Of a DNA stretch of 64,000 nt, positions 52,043-61,796 are shown in pieces (within the stretch, counting starts at the first letter, position 1; the number at the start of each line of letters is the position of its first letter). The position numbers were made by a program, and so were the translations under genes. Under the pieces are notes generated by a model. That model saw only the letters and a list, made by a program, of their open reading frames with translations. It searched no databases and had not been told where the DNA came from. Source of the stretch: Oscillospiraceae bacterium. GTDB lineage: Bacteria; Bacillota; Clostridia; Oscillospirales; Ruminococcaceae. The stretch lies in assembly GCA_017887325.1 (NCBI GenBank), contig JAGHIE010000008.1, positions 1 to 64,000 of the forward strand, written 5' to 3'.

Positions 52043-52894
52043 ATGAGTAATAATAGATTTGAATTGGATAACAAAAACCTAAGAAAAATTGATACAAGAT
52101 TACTTTATATAAGCACATCACAATATTCTCAATATGAAAACGACTGGCATTCAATGCTACATTTGCATAATTTTGCTGAATTATTTTATGTAAGTAAAGG
52201 TGTAGGACAATTTTTATTAGAAAATGATAAATTTACTGTTCAAGAAAATGACTTAGTAATAGTAAACCCAAAAACACTACACACAGAAACAGCACTAAAT
52301 AATGCAAATTTCGAATACATCGTATTAGGAATAGAGGGATTATCTTTTTTATTTGAACAAAGTGAATCTGATACTTATATAAAAAACTGCACAGTAAACA
52401 ATTTTTCTGAACACAAAAAAGAATTAGAAGTGTTATTTAACACTCTAAAAGATGAAATATCCAGACAATCTTTTGGATACGAGATTATTTGTCAAAATAC
52501 TTTAGAAATTTTATTGGTAAAAATTGCAAGATATGCTAAATACGATTTTTCAATTGTTCCATCTAATAAATCTAGTAAAGAATGCTCCACTATTAAACAA
52601 TATATCGACATACACTTTAAAGAAAATCTTACATTGGATTTTCTAGCTAATTTAGTTCATATGAATAAATTTTATATGGTACATGAATTCACCAAAAGTT
52701 TTGGTATGTCACCTATCAACTACCTAATCGACAAAAGAATCCAAGAAAGTAAATATCTTTTAACCAATACAAATTTATCTCTATCTCAAATATCAGAAAT
52801 TACTGGATTTTCATCCCCTTCTTATTTTTCTCAAGCTTTTAAAAGGGTTACTAAAACTAGCCCAAAAGAATATCGAGATAAATTAAAAAAATAG
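52043..52894 (+). CDS. AraC family transcriptional regulator (sugar-importer-linked)
   Basis: A 283-residue regulator with an N-terminal cupin sensor (LHLHNFAELFYVSKG-like region) and two C-terminal helix-turn-helix motifs ending in ISEITGFSSPSYFSQAFKR, the AraC signature. It is divergent from the sugar-importer/GH112 operon and probably activates it. The gene's ATG at 52043 overlaps the stop of a three-codon frame (ATG TAT TTA TGA, 52035-52046) that has the better-placed AAAGGAG site, so translation may be coupled. Confidence 0.93.
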   Translation: MSNNRFELDNKNLRKIDTRLLYISTSQYSQYENDWHSMLHLHNFAELFYVSKGVGQFLLENDKFTVQENDLVIVNPKTLHTETALNNANFEYIVLGIEGLSFLFEQSESDTYIKNCTVNNFSEHKKELEVLFNTLKDEISRQSFGYEIICQNTLEILLVKIARYAKYDFSIVPSNKSSKECSTIKQYIDIHFKENLTLDFLANLVHMNKFYMVHEFTKSFGMSPINYLIDKRIQESKYLLTNTNLSLSQISEITGFSSPSYFSQAFKRVTKTSPKEYRDKLKK

Positions 52895-52923
52895 AACTGT
52901 CAATAAGACAGTTCTATTTTTTT
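52885..52923. terminator. Bidirectional terminator between the AraC gene and metH
   Basis: ATAGAACTGTC with its complement around AATAA, flanked by A- and T-runs. Confidence 0.92.
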
Positions 52924-55276
52924 ATTCAAATACAATTTTTGCTATATCAACAGATTGTTTTGCATCTTTTGCATAATAATCTGCACCTATCTTTAATGCA
53001 TAATCTTCAGTTAAAACTGCTCCACCAACAAAAATCTTACAGTCGACTTCTTTTCTTAGTGCTTTTATTGTTTCTTCCATATTTACAACAGTAGTTGTCA
53101 TTAAAGCACTTAACCCTACTAATTTTGCATTTGTTTCTTTAGCTGTATTAACAACTTTCTCTATAGGAACATCTTTTCCTAAATCTATAATATCATAACC
53201 ATAATTTTCTAATATTACCTTAACAATATTTTTACCAATATCATGAACATCACCCTTTACTGTTGCCATGATAATTTTACCTTTTGATATAGCCTTGCTA
53301 TCTTTATCTTTTGATAAATGTATTTTTATTTCATCAAAAGCTCCTTGTGAAGCTGTTGCTGATTGAATTAACTGTGGTAAGAATATTTTTCCTGTTTCAA
53401 AATCATTTCCTACAATATCAAGTGCTTTTATAAGAATATTATTTACAATATCCATAGCGTCCATGCCACTAGATAATAATTCTTTTGTCTTTGTTCTTGC
53501 ATAATCTTTCAAACCATTTATAACGGCATATTCCAATGTCATATCATTATTATTTACAACAGTTTTTTCAACTTTTGTTTCATTGTGCTTTGAAATATAT
53601 TCTACAGAACCTTTATCAATATTATATAATACATTAAATGCATCTATAGTATCCATCATTGCTTTTAAATTTGGATTTATAATAGGTAAATCCAAACCTT
53701 TTGACATCGCTAAATTTAAGAAGTTTGTATTTATAAGACTTCTATTTGGTAAACCAAAAGAAATATTTGAAACACCTAAAGTAGTTTTTACCCCTAATCT
53801 TTCTTTAACCATTTCTATTGCTTTTAAAGTTTCTACAACTTCTTTTTGTTGTACAGATGCTGTTAAAGTTAAACAGTCTATATAAATATCTTCTCTTGCA
53901 ATACCATATGATAAAGCTTTTTGAGTAATAGTTTTTGCAATTTCAAAACGCTCTTGTGCAGTGTTTGGAATACCTTTTTCGTTCATAGTAAGCCCTACTA
54001 CACTAGCTCCATATTTTTTAACTATAGGCAATATTCTATTTAAAACAGCTTCTTCTCCGTTAACTGAGTTAACAATAGCCTTCCCATTATAAATTCTCAA
54101 TGCTTTTTCAATAACATTAGGATTTGATGAGTCTATTTGTAATGGTAATGAAGTTACTCCTTGTAATTCTTTAATAACTTCAACCATCATTTCTTCTTCA
54201 TTTATTTCTGGCAATCCTACATTAACATCTAATATATCAGCTCCAGCTTGTTCTTGTTCTAAAGCTTGAGTTAATATATAACCTATATTTTTATTAATAA
54301 GAGCTTCTTTAAAAAGTTTTTTACCAGTTGGATTTATTCTTTCACCAACAACTCTAACTCTATTTACTTCAACGCATTTTGAAGCACTGCATAAAAAGCT
54401 TTTCTTATTACTTGTTCTTTTAACAACTTTTTGATTTTTAATATATTTTGATATTTTAGCTATATATTCAGGAGTTGTACCACAACAACCACCAAAAATA
54501 CTAACCCCAAAATCAACATATTTTTTCAAAGTTTCTACAAATTGGTCTGCTGTAATATTATACTCATCAGAGTTCAAATCAGGCAAACCAGCATTAGCTT
54601 TTACAATTATAGGTAAATCAGTATATTCTGACATTTCTTTTGCAAAAGGTAATATTTCATCAGGACCTAATGAACAGTTGATACCTATTGCATCTACACC
54701 AAGTGCTGTTAATGTTATTGCGGCACTTTTTATTGTAACACCTGTAAAAGTTCTACCATTTGGTTCAAATGTCATTGTACAAAAAATAGGTAAATCACTA
54801 TTTTCTTTAGCTGCTAAAATTCCCGCTTTAATTTCTAACAAATCGGTACTTGTTTCAAAAACTATCAAATCAGCTCCTGCTTCTGCTCCACATACAATCA
54901 TCTCTTTAAAAATGTCATATGCTTCTTCAAAAGTTAAAGTTCCATTAGGCTCTAACATTTCCCCAACAGGACCTATACTTAATGCAACTTTACAATCAGT
55001 TCCTTGTACAGCCTTTTTAGCATTTTTAACACCTGCTACAACTAAATCTTCAACAGAATATTCACAATGAGATAATTTATATCTATTAGCACTAAAAGTA
55101 TTTGCATAAATAATATCACTACCAGCATTTACATATTGCTTATGAATATCAATAACAACATCAGGGTTTGTTATATTTAAACTTTCAGGAACTTTACCTA
55201 TCTCTACTCCAGATTTTTGCAACATAGTTCCCATAGCACCATCTAAAACTATCATTTTATCTTTTAAATTTAACAT
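52922..55276 (-). CDS. metH: Cobalamin-dependent methionine synthase without activation domain
   Basis: A 784-residue enzyme that moves a methyl group from methyltetrahydrofolate via cobalamin to homocysteine. Order: homocysteine domain with zinc cysteines (INCSLG and GGCCGTTP); pterin-binding domain (GERINPTGKK); cobalamin cap; B12 domain with DVHDIGKNIV carrying the axial histidine. The C-terminal AdoMet activation domain of the 1200-residue form is missing and is encoded by the preceding gene, which it overlaps by seven bases. Last gene of the T-box operon. Confidence 0.97.
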   Translation of the reverse strand: MLNLKDKMIVLDGAMGTMLQKSGVEIGKVPESLNITNPDVVIDIHKQYVNAGSDIIYANTFSANRYKLSHCEYSVEDLVVAGVKNAKKAVQGTDCKVALSIGPVGEMLEPNGTLTFEEAYDIFKEMIVCGAEAGADLIVFETSTDLLEIKAGILAAKENSDLPIFCTMTFEPNGRTFTGVTIKSAAITLTALGVDAIGINCSLGPDEILPFAKEMSEYTDLPIIVKANAGLPDLNSDEYNITADQFVETLKKYVDFGVSIFGGCCGTTPEYIAKISKYIKNQKVVKRTSNKKSFLCSASKCVEVNRVRVVGERINPTGKKLFKEALINKNIGYILTQALEQEQAGADILDVNVGLPEINEEEMMVEVIKELQGVTSLPLQIDSSNPNVIEKALRIYNGKAIVNSVNGEEAVLNRILPIVKKYGASVVGLTMNEKGIPNTAQERFEIAKTITQKALSYGIAREDIYIDCLTLTASVQQKEVVETLKAIEMVKERLGVKTTLGVSNISFGLPNRSLINTNFLNLAMSKGLDLPIINPNLKAMMDTIDAFNVLYNIDKGSVEYISKHNETKVEKTVVNNNDMTLEYAVINGLKDYARTKTKELLSSGMDAMDIVNNILIKALDIVGNDFETGKIFLPQLIQSATASQGAFDEIKIHLSKDKDSKAISKGKIIMATVKGDVHDIGKNIVKVILENYGYDIIDLGKDVPIEKVVNTAKETNAKLVGLSALMTTTVVNMEETIKALRKEVDCKIFVGGAVLTEDYALKIGADYYAKDAKQSVDIAKIVFE

Positions 55277-55968
55277 CTTGTCCCCTTCTTTCTAAATGCA
55301 CAGTTTTCTCTATTATTACAATAATCACATTTATTTTCTCTTTTATCTTTTTCTGTTTTTGAAAGTCCTATAATAGCAGTAACTGACTTACAAGGTGTCA
55401 TCATAAAACTTCTTGTTGTAGTCAAACCTATTTTTTTAGTAGCATCTAGTAGATCTATTATATCTTTTCCTGCTTGCAAAGGTAAATCACCATATCCTGG
55501 GCTATATCTCCAAGTTATATTGTATCCTTCTTTTTTAGCATTTTCTTCTATATCTTTTTCTATCATATCTGCAATACTTTCAACAGCTACACTCCCACAA
55601 CTGTCTAATATAACAGATACTTCTGGCTCAATATATGTTTTTATTTTTATTTGTCTATCTAACTCATTGCCTAAAGTTATAGCAATAAGATATATATAAT
55701 CACAATTTCTCAAATGATTTACTATATCTTTACCTTTTAAACATACAGATGTATTATCAATACTTATTGTTTCATCATCTATAACTTTAATAGAAAACTT
55801 TTTATAAACAAATAAACTCTTTATATATTGCAAAGATTGCTTTATTGTATCGTTAATAAGTTTTAAAAAATTGTCAGTTACATTTTCGCTACCATTTGAT
55901 GCTGAACTTGACATATATCTTAAAACTTCTTTTATATCTAATTCCTCAAGTTTTGTATTTATTATCAT
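55270..55968 (-). CDS. Methionine synthase activation subunit
   Basis: A 232-residue protein corresponding to the AdoMet-binding reactivation domain of MetH, split off as a separate chain. Seen: WRYSPGYGDLPLQ, matching the RxxPGY AdoMet signature of that domain, and TPCKSVTAIIGLS; the C-terminus carries a cysteine cluster (CDYCNNRENCAFRKKG), perhaps metal-binding. Together with metH it would reduce and remethylate cob(II)alamin. AAAGGTGG precedes the ATG; its stop overlaps the metH start (ATGTTAA). Confidence 0.92.
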   Translation of the reverse strand: MIINTKLEELDIKEVLRYMSSSASNGSENVTDNFLKLINDTIKQSLQYIKSLFVYKKFSIKVIDDETISIDNTSVCLKGKDIVNHLRNCDYIYLIAITLGNELDRQIKIKTYIEPEVSVILDSCGSVAVESIADMIEKDIEENAKKEGYNITWRYSPGYGDLPLQAGKDIIDLLDATKKIGLTTTRSFMMTPCKSVTAIIGLSKTEKDKRENKCDYCNNRENCAFRKKGTRC

Positions 55969-55977
55969 AGTCCACCT

Positions 55978-56859
55978 TTATTTATTACTAGATGTAATAA
56001 TGTTTTTTATACTATTTGTAATATTTGTTGCAACATCTACATTATTCATTGTATATAAATGAATACCCCTAACATCGTTTGCTACTAAATCAATTATTTG
56101 ATTTGTTGCATAATAAATCCCAGCATCTTTTAATGCAATTGGATCATCTGAATATTTACTTAAAATCTTAGTTAAAGCTCTAGGCAAACTAGCCCCACAC
56201 ATTGATACAATTCTTTGTATTTGATTTTTATTCACAATAGGCATTATTCCTGCTTCAACAGGTATGTTTATATTTGCTTTTTGAAGTTTATCCATAAAAG
56301 TATAAAAATGTTCATTATCAAAAAACAATTGAGTTATTAAACTTGTTACACCTGCATCTATTTTTCTCTTTAAGTTTTCTATATCTTGATATATAGTGTC
56401 ACAATCAGAATGACACTCTGGATAACAAGCTCCTAAAACATTAAATGAGTCATCATATTTTTTTATAAATTCAACTAAATCACTAGCATACTTAAAATCG
56501 TTTTTAGGTATTACTGTATCCGATTTATCCCCTCTTAAAGCTAAAATATTTTGAACATTATTTTTTTTAAGATTGTCTAAAGTTTTGATTATGTCTTCTT
56601 TAGTTGAATTTAGACAAGTTAAATGTGACACAGGTTCTATATTGTATTCGCTTTTTATTAATGAAGCTATTTCGCAAGTTTTATTTTGTTGTGTATCACT
56701 TCCACCTGCACCATATGTAACACTTATAAAATCTACTGGTAATCCTCTAAGCCCATATAGAGTATTATAAACAGTGTCTATTGAATTTGTTTTTTTAGGT
56801 GGGAATACTTCCAACGAGTATACGACTTTTTTGTGTTTAAATAAATTTTCTATATTCAT
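55978..56859 (-). CDS. metF: 5,10-methylenetetrahydrofolate reductase
   Basis: A 293-residue flavin TIM-barrel enzyme that makes 5-methyltetrahydrofolate, the methyl donor for MetH. LEVFPPKK carries the catalytic glutamate; ISVTYGAGGS and LALRGDK and ITQLFFDNEHF are family signatures. The ATG at 56859 follows GGAGGG; a TTG four codons upstream is part of it. Lies between tatD and the activation subunit. Confidence 0.96.
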   Translation of the reverse strand: MNIENLFKHKKVVYSLEVFPPKKTNSIDTVYNTLYGLRGLPVDFISVTYGAGGSDTQQNKTCEIASLIKSEYNIEPVSHLTCLNSTKEDIIKTLDNLKKNNVQNILALRGDKSDTVIPKNDFKYASDLVEFIKKYDDSFNVLGACYPECHSDCDTIYQDIENLKRKIDAGVTSLITQLFFDNEHFYTFMDKLQKANINIPVEAGIMPIVNKNQIQRIVSMCGASLPRALTKILSKYSDDPIALKDAGIYYATNQIIDLVANDVRGIHLYTMNNVDVATNITNSIKNIITSSNK

Positions 56860-56879
56860 TCTACCCTCCAAAATACACC

Positions 56880-57653
56880 CTATTTTATATTAAATAAATC
56901 ACAAGTATTTTTATTTGCTATATCAATCATTTCTTGAGTGCTAACACCTTTTAATAAAGCCATAGCTGTTGCTGTATATTCTATCAAACTTGAATCACAG
57001 CGTTTTCCTCTAAAAGGAGTAGGCGCCATATAAGGACAATCTGTTTCTAATAACAATCTATCAACAGGAATTTCTAAAACAGCTTCTTTTGCTTTTTTAG
57101 CATTGTTAAATGTCAAAACTCCTGTAAAGCCTAAATACATACCAAGTTTTACAATTTCTTTTGCTGTTTCAGCAGAACCTGAAAAACAATGAACAACACC
57201 TTTTGGTTTATATTTTTTCAATAACTCCATAGTGTCTTGAGTTGCTTCTCTAGAATGTATTATTACAGGTAAATCTAATTCCTTTGCCAAAATTAATTGT
57301 TCTTCAAAAACTTTTTGTTGCTGTGCTGGACTTGCACCATCTGTATAATGGTAGTCAAGTCCAATTTCACCTATAGCAACAACTTTTTCATTTTTTGCAA
57401 GATCTCTTAATATATCAATATAATTATCTGGTAAATTCTCACAATCTCCAGGATGTATGCCTACACTACAATAAAAAAACGGATATTTATTTGCCAATTC
57501 TATGCTATTTTTTGATGTTTGAATACTACATCCAATATTTATAACATTTGTTACCCCAGACTCTTGTATTTTTTTTATTACTTCGTCTAAATCATCAGCA
57601 AAAGCTACATCATCATAATGAGCATGTGAATCAAATATATTATTATAACTCAA
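56880..57653 (-). CDS. tatD: TatD family metal-dependent hydrolase
   Basis: A 257-residue TIM-barrel hydrolase, probably a 3'-5' DNA/RNA exonuclease or deoxyribonuclease. Metal ligands are in FDSHAHYDD, GEIGLDYH, VIHSREA, VVHCFSG and LETDCPYMAP. The start is a TTG at 57653 with AAAGGAAG upstream. It sits directly after metG, a common clostridial order. Confidence 0.95.
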   Translation of the reverse strand: MSYNNIFDSHAHYDDVAFADDLDEVIKKIQESGVTNVINIGCSIQTSKNSIELANKYPFFYCSVGIHPGDCENLPDNYIDILRDLAKNEKVVAIGEIGLDYHYTDGASPAQQQKVFEEQLILAKELDLPVIIHSREATQDTMELLKKYKPKGVVHCFSGSAETAKEIVKLGMYLGFTGVLTFNNAKKAKEAVLEIPVDRLLLETDCPYMAPTPFRGKRCDSSLIEYTATAMALLKGVSTQEMIDIANKNTCDLFNIK

Positions 57654-57669
57654 ATTTATCTTCCTTTAA

Positions 57670-59619
57670 TTATCTAATTTTAGCACCAGCTGGTATACTT
57701 TCATCAACCATGATAACTTTTACATCACCATTTGGACAGTCAGCAGCAAGTACCATACCATTACTCATAACGCCTCTTAATTTAACAGGTTTTAAGTTTG
57801 ATACGATAATTACATTTTTACCTATTAAATCTTCAGGTTTATACCATGTTGCAATACCTGATACAACTTGTCTTGTACCTTCTCCATCATCTAATTGTAA
57901 ACATAAAAGTTTATCAGATTTTTTTACTGGTTCGCATTCTAAGATTTTTGCAACTCTAAGTTCAACTTTAGAGAAATCCTCAATACCAATAATTACACCT
58001 TCAACTTCTTCTTTTTCTTCTTTTTTAGTTTCTTTTTTTAGTGCTTTTTGTTTTTCTTCAATTTCTTTTGCAATTTCTTCTAACATTTTCTTTTCATCAA
58101 TTCTTGCAAAAAGAGGTGTTGCTTCATTAACTTTACCTTCTTTTAAAGCACCAAATTCATTTAAAGATTCAATATCTTTTATGTCACAATTGATTTGACC
58201 AAAGATTTTTTCAGCAGTTTCTGGTAAAAATGGAATTAATAATACAGCAATAAATCTAATTGTTTCTAATAGATTATATAAAACAGTTCTTAATCTGTCT
58301 GCATTTGCTTCGTCTTTAGCTAGAGCCCATGGTGCTGTTTCATCAATGTATTTATTGCTACGACGAGCTAAAGCCATAACAGCTTCTAAAGCGTCAGCAA
58401 CTTTAAATTCATTCATTAATCTAATAACTTCTTTAGCTGTATCAACACTAAATTGTTTTAATTCGTTGTCTAAATCTTCACAAACATTTTTATTAACAAC
58501 TTCACCAGCAAAATATTTGTTACTCATAGCAACTGTACGATTTACTAAGTTACCTAAAGTATTAGCTAAATCTGCATTAAATCTGCCAATAAGTGATTCA
58601 TAAGTTATAGAACCATCTTGAGCATAAGGCATTTCTCTTAAACAATAATATCTTACACCATCAACAGTAAATCTCTTAGCTAATTCATCAGCATACATAA
58701 CATTACCTTTAGATTTACTCATTTTATCTTCACCGAATAACATCCATGGGTGACCAAATATTTTCTTAGGTAATGGTAAATCTAAAGCCATTAACATGAT
58801 TGGCCAATAGATTGTATGGAATCTTAAAATATCTTTACCGATGATATGAACATCACAAGGCCAATATTTGTTAAATTGCTCACTGCTTCCGTCTGGGTCA
58901 TAACCAATACCTGTGATATAGTTTGTTAAAGCATCTATCCAAACATAAACTACATGTTTAGGGTCAAAATCTACAGGAACTCCCCATTTAAAAGATGTTC
59001 TAGATACACATAAATCTTGTAATCCTGGTTTTAAGAAGTTGTTTACCATTTCTCTTTTTCTTGATTCTGGTTGAATAAAGTCAGGATGTTCTTCAATATA
59101 TTGCATTAATCTATCTTGATATTTGCTCATTTTAAAGAAGTATGATTCTTCTTTTGTTTTTTCAACTTTTCTACCACAGTCTGGGCAACAACCATCAACT
59201 AATTGTGTTTCTGTCCAGAAACTTTCACAAGGAGTACAGTATAAACCTTCATACTCACTCTTATAGATATCACCTTGTTCGTAGAATTTTTTAAATATTT
59301 TTTTAACCACTTCTTCATGGTCTTTATCTGTTGTTCTAATAAATTTATCATAAGAAAAATTCATTAAATCCCAAGTGTCTTTAATTTCACCAGCAATTTT
59401 ATCAACATATTGTTGTGGTGTCATATTTGCTTTTTGTGCTAATTCTTCAATTTTTTGTCCATGTTCATCTGTACCTGTTTGGAAAAATACATCTTTTCCC
59501 ATTAATCTTTGAAATCTTGCAACAGCATCACTTAAAATAATTTCATAAACATTACCTATATGTGGTTTTCTTGATGCATATGCAATAGCAGTTGTTAAAT
59601 AATAAGTTTCTTTACACAT
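57670..59619 (-). CDS. metG: Methionyl-tRNA synthetase
   Basis: A 649-residue class I synthetase. The HIGH-type motif is in RKPHIGNVYE; the zinc knuckle is CTPCESFWTETQ with CCPDCGR; the KMSKS loop is KMSKSKG. After an anticodon domain and a charged linker, a C-terminal EMAP-II/Trbp111-like tRNA-binding domain (FSKVELRVAKILECE) is present. AGGAGG precedes the ATG. A methionine T-box leader lies upstream. Confidence 0.98.
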   Translation of the reverse strand: MCKETYYLTTAIAYASRKPHIGNVYEIILSDAVARFQRLMGKDVFFQTGTDEHGQKIEELAQKANMTPQQYVDKIAGEIKDTWDLMNFSYDKFIRTTDKDHEEVVKKIFKKFYEQGDIYKSEYEGLYCTPCESFWTETQLVDGCCPDCGRKVEKTKEESYFFKMSKYQDRLMQYIEEHPDFIQPESRKREMVNNFLKPGLQDLCVSRTSFKWGVPVDFDPKHVVYVWIDALTNYITGIGYDPDGSSEQFNKYWPCDVHIIGKDILRFHTIYWPIMLMALDLPLPKKIFGHPWMLFGEDKMSKSKGNVMYADELAKRFTVDGVRYYCLREMPYAQDGSITYESLIGRFNADLANTLGNLVNRTVAMSNKYFAGEVVNKNVCEDLDNELKQFSVDTAKEVIRLMNEFKVADALEAVMALARRSNKYIDETAPWALAKDEANADRLRTVLYNLLETIRFIAVLLIPFLPETAEKIFGQINCDIKDIESLNEFGALKEGKVNEATPLFARIDEKKMLEEIAKEIEEKQKALKKETKKEEKEEVEGVIIGIEDFSKVELRVAKILECEPVKKSDKLLCLQLDDGEGTRQVVSGIATWYKPEDLIGKNVIIVSNLKPVKLRGVMSNGMVLAADCPNGDVKVIMVDESIPAGAKIR

Positions 59620-59643
59620 AATAATATCCTCCTATTTTTACAA

Positions 59644-59917
59644 AACAAAAAACTCTCGCCTTGAAACTTTTCAAGGACGAGAGTATCAATTTACTTACTT
59701 TCGTGGTACCACCTTAAATTTATTTGTATAAAATTTAATACAAACCTCATTTAGCTATAACGGGCACCCCGTTGAGTTCTAACTTATTAAAGCTCAAACC
59801 CACAGCTCCAAGACCATCTTCTGCAAACACTTCTTTGTTTAGGTTTCAGCAAATCCTAAACTCTCTGTAAAAGGTTATTTACATACTCTTCTTTTCAACG
59901 CTTTTAATACAATATCT
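59644..59917 (-). promoter_or_regulatory. T-box riboswitch leader with methionine specifier
   Basis: On the minus strand the leader has stem I (with GAAGAGTA, then AGAGAG), a specifier region containing AGATGGTC with the Met codon ATG at 59815-59817, the T-box AAGGTGGTACCACGAAAG near 59697-59715, and a strong terminator stem (ACTCTCG-CCTTGAAA and complement, 59648-59684) followed by TTTTTT. Uncharged tRNA-Met should pair with the T-box and prevent termination. Confidence 0.95.
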
Positions 59918-59923
59918 AATATA

Positions 59924-59953
59924 AGTATATAACATATATTAATAAAAAGTCAA
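59924..59953 (-). promoter_or_regulatory. Promoter of the metG T-box operon
   Basis: Minus-strand TTGACT (59948-59953), 18-base spacer, TATACT (59924-59929). Confidence 0.7.
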
Positions 59954-59961
59954 GATAAGCA

Positions 59962-61302
59962 CTACCTTCTAAAACTTTCTAAGTTTTTAACATTCTTATA
60001 ATAGTAAATGCATAAGAATACACCAGCACCTACCCAAGCTAATATATCAGCAACAGCAATACCGTTAAATCCTAATATAACAGGGAAGATAAATGACATT
60101 CCTAATCTTATACCTAATTCTAAAAATCCAGATATCATAGAAACCATAGAATTTCCTAAACCTCTTAATGCACTACCATATACAATCAATAAACCTAAAA
60201 CAGCATATAGTGTTGAGCTTATTAACAAGTATTCTCTTGCATATTTTGCCATTTCTGCTGATTTGTCTCCTGAAATAAACAAACTTGTTAAAACAGGGCC
60301 TAGGAAGAATATTACAGACATGCCTATTACAGCTGTTGTAACTACAATTATTATTGATTTTTTAACCCCGTCTTTAATTCTGCCAAATTCTCTAGCTCCC
60401 AAGTTTTGAGCAACATATGTAGTTAAAGCAAGACCTAATGAAAACATTGGTTGATGACATAATTGTTGAACTCTACTAGCTGCTGTATATGCTGCCACTA
60501 CTGTTGACCCAAAACCATTTATAATTACTTGTAATATTAAAATACCAAGACCTGTAACAGAGTTTTGGAAAGCAGTAGGCAAACCTATTCTAATAAGTTC
60601 TACAATCATTTGAGTGTCTATTCTCCAGTCGCCTTTTTTTAGTCTTAAAATAGGATGTTTAAAGTACATATAAACTAAACATAATAGATAAGATATACCT
60701 TGAGCAATAACTGTGGCATATGCAACACCTGCTACACCCATATTAAATGAAAGCACAAACAATAAGTCTAATCCTACATTTAATATAGAAGCTACTATTA
60801 AGAAATACAACGGTGTTTTACTATCTCCAACTGCTCTTAAAATAGCTGAAATAAGATTATAAAATATGATTGCTATTACACCAAAGAAAGATACTTGTAA
60901 ATATGCTACCGAGTTATCCATTATATCGCTTGGTGTATTCATAAGTTTTAATACTGGTCTTGTTGTCAATGTACCTAAAATAGTAACTACCACTGAAATA
61001 GCAAGCGCTAAAATATTAGACATAGCCATAGCTTTTCTAACGCCGTCATAATCACCTGCACCAAATTTATGTGATACTGTAATAGAAAAACCAGCAGTAA
61101 GTCCCATAGCAAATCCTATAATAGTAAACAAAAACGAACCTGTAGCACCAACGGCAGCTAATGCAGTTGGTCCTACGTATTTTCCAACTACCATAGCATC
61201 TATCATTGAATAAAATTGTTGAAATATATTACCTAATAACATAGGTATAGCGAATAAAATAATCAGCTTTGAGGGACTACCCTTTGTCATATCTTTTGTC
61301 AT
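59962..61302 (-). CDS. MATE family efflux transporter (second copy)
   Basis: A 446-residue twelve-helix membrane protein with the MATE N-terminal helix region (MLLGNIFQQFYSMIDAMVVG) and a related second half. It would export cationic compounds in exchange for Na+ or H+. AAGGGGAG precedes the ATG. It follows polA and the acetyltransferase on the same strand with a 36-base gap. No terminator was recognised after it; the T-box promoter begins within a few bases of its end. Confidence 0.94.
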   Translation of the reverse strand: MTKDMTKGSPSKLIILFAIPMLLGNIFQQFYSMIDAMVVGKYVGPTALAAVGATGSFLFTIIGFAMGLTAGFSITVSHKFGAGDYDGVRKAMAMSNILALAISVVVTILGTLTTRPVLKLMNTPSDIMDNSVAYLQVSFFGVIAIIFYNLISAILRAVGDSKTPLYFLIVASILNVGLDLLFVLSFNMGVAGVAYATVIAQGISYLLCLVYMYFKHPILRLKKGDWRIDTQMIVELIRIGLPTAFQNSVTGLGILILQVIINGFGSTVVAAYTAASRVQQLCHQPMFSLGLALTTYVAQNLGAREFGRIKDGVKKSIIIVVTTAVIGMSVIFFLGPVLTSLFISGDKSAEMAKYAREYLLISSTLYAVLGLLIVYGSALRGLGNSMVSMISGFLELGIRLGMSFIFPVILGFNGIAVADILAWVGAGVFLCIYYYKNVKNLESFRR

Positions 61303-61338
61303 AAAAATCTCCCCTTATGAACATTGTTAAATCTGTTA

Positions 61339-61788
61339 TTAATCAATTGTTAGATCATATAAAATTGCATCTTCTATTGGATTGTTGTAATAATTTTTTC
61401 TTTCCCCTACTTTTACAAATCCTATTTTTTCATAAAAGTTTATTGCTACATTATTAGATTTTCTAACTTCTAACATATATCTCTCAATACCTTCTGATTT
61501 TGCTAACTCAATTAATTTATCCATTAACATTAAGCCCAGTTTTTTCCCTCGATATTGATTAGATACAGCTATGTTAGTAATATCTCCCTCTGACAATATG
61601 TGTCTTACATTCACAAAGCCTATAACCTTTTTATCATCTAGCAATACAAGTGTCCTTGCTAAATCGTTATCGATTTCTTCTTCAATACTTTTCCTGCTCC
61701 ACTTTTCAACAAAATTTTCGCAGTATATTTTAAAAACTCCATCTACATATTCTTTTGACATTTTCACAACTGAGTAATTATTTTCCAT
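61339..61788 (-). CDS. GNAT acetyltransferase, RimI-like
   Basis: A 149-residue acyl-CoA N-acetyltransferase. The acetyl-CoA loop is VSNQYRGKKLGLML (R/Q-x-x-G-x-G/A type); LEVRKSNNVAINFYEKIGF is the typical motif B region of RimI. It may acetylate a ribosomal protein N-terminus, but the substrate is not certain. It starts eight bases after polA ends. Confidence 0.88.
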   Translation of the reverse strand: MENNYSVVKMSKEYVDGVFKIYCENFVEKWSRKSIEEEIDNDLARTLVLLDDKKVIGFVNVRHILSEGDITNIAVSNQYRGKKLGLMLMDKLIELAKSEGIERYMLEVRKSNNVAINFYEKIGFVKVGERKNYYNNPIEDAILYDLTID

Positions 61789-61796
61789 GATATAAA

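Noticed and set aside
57548..58198. Plus-strand open frame of 216 codons opposite metG and tatD
   Set aside because: Low-complexity serine/phenylalanine-rich translation, overlaps two certain genes, no ribosome site.
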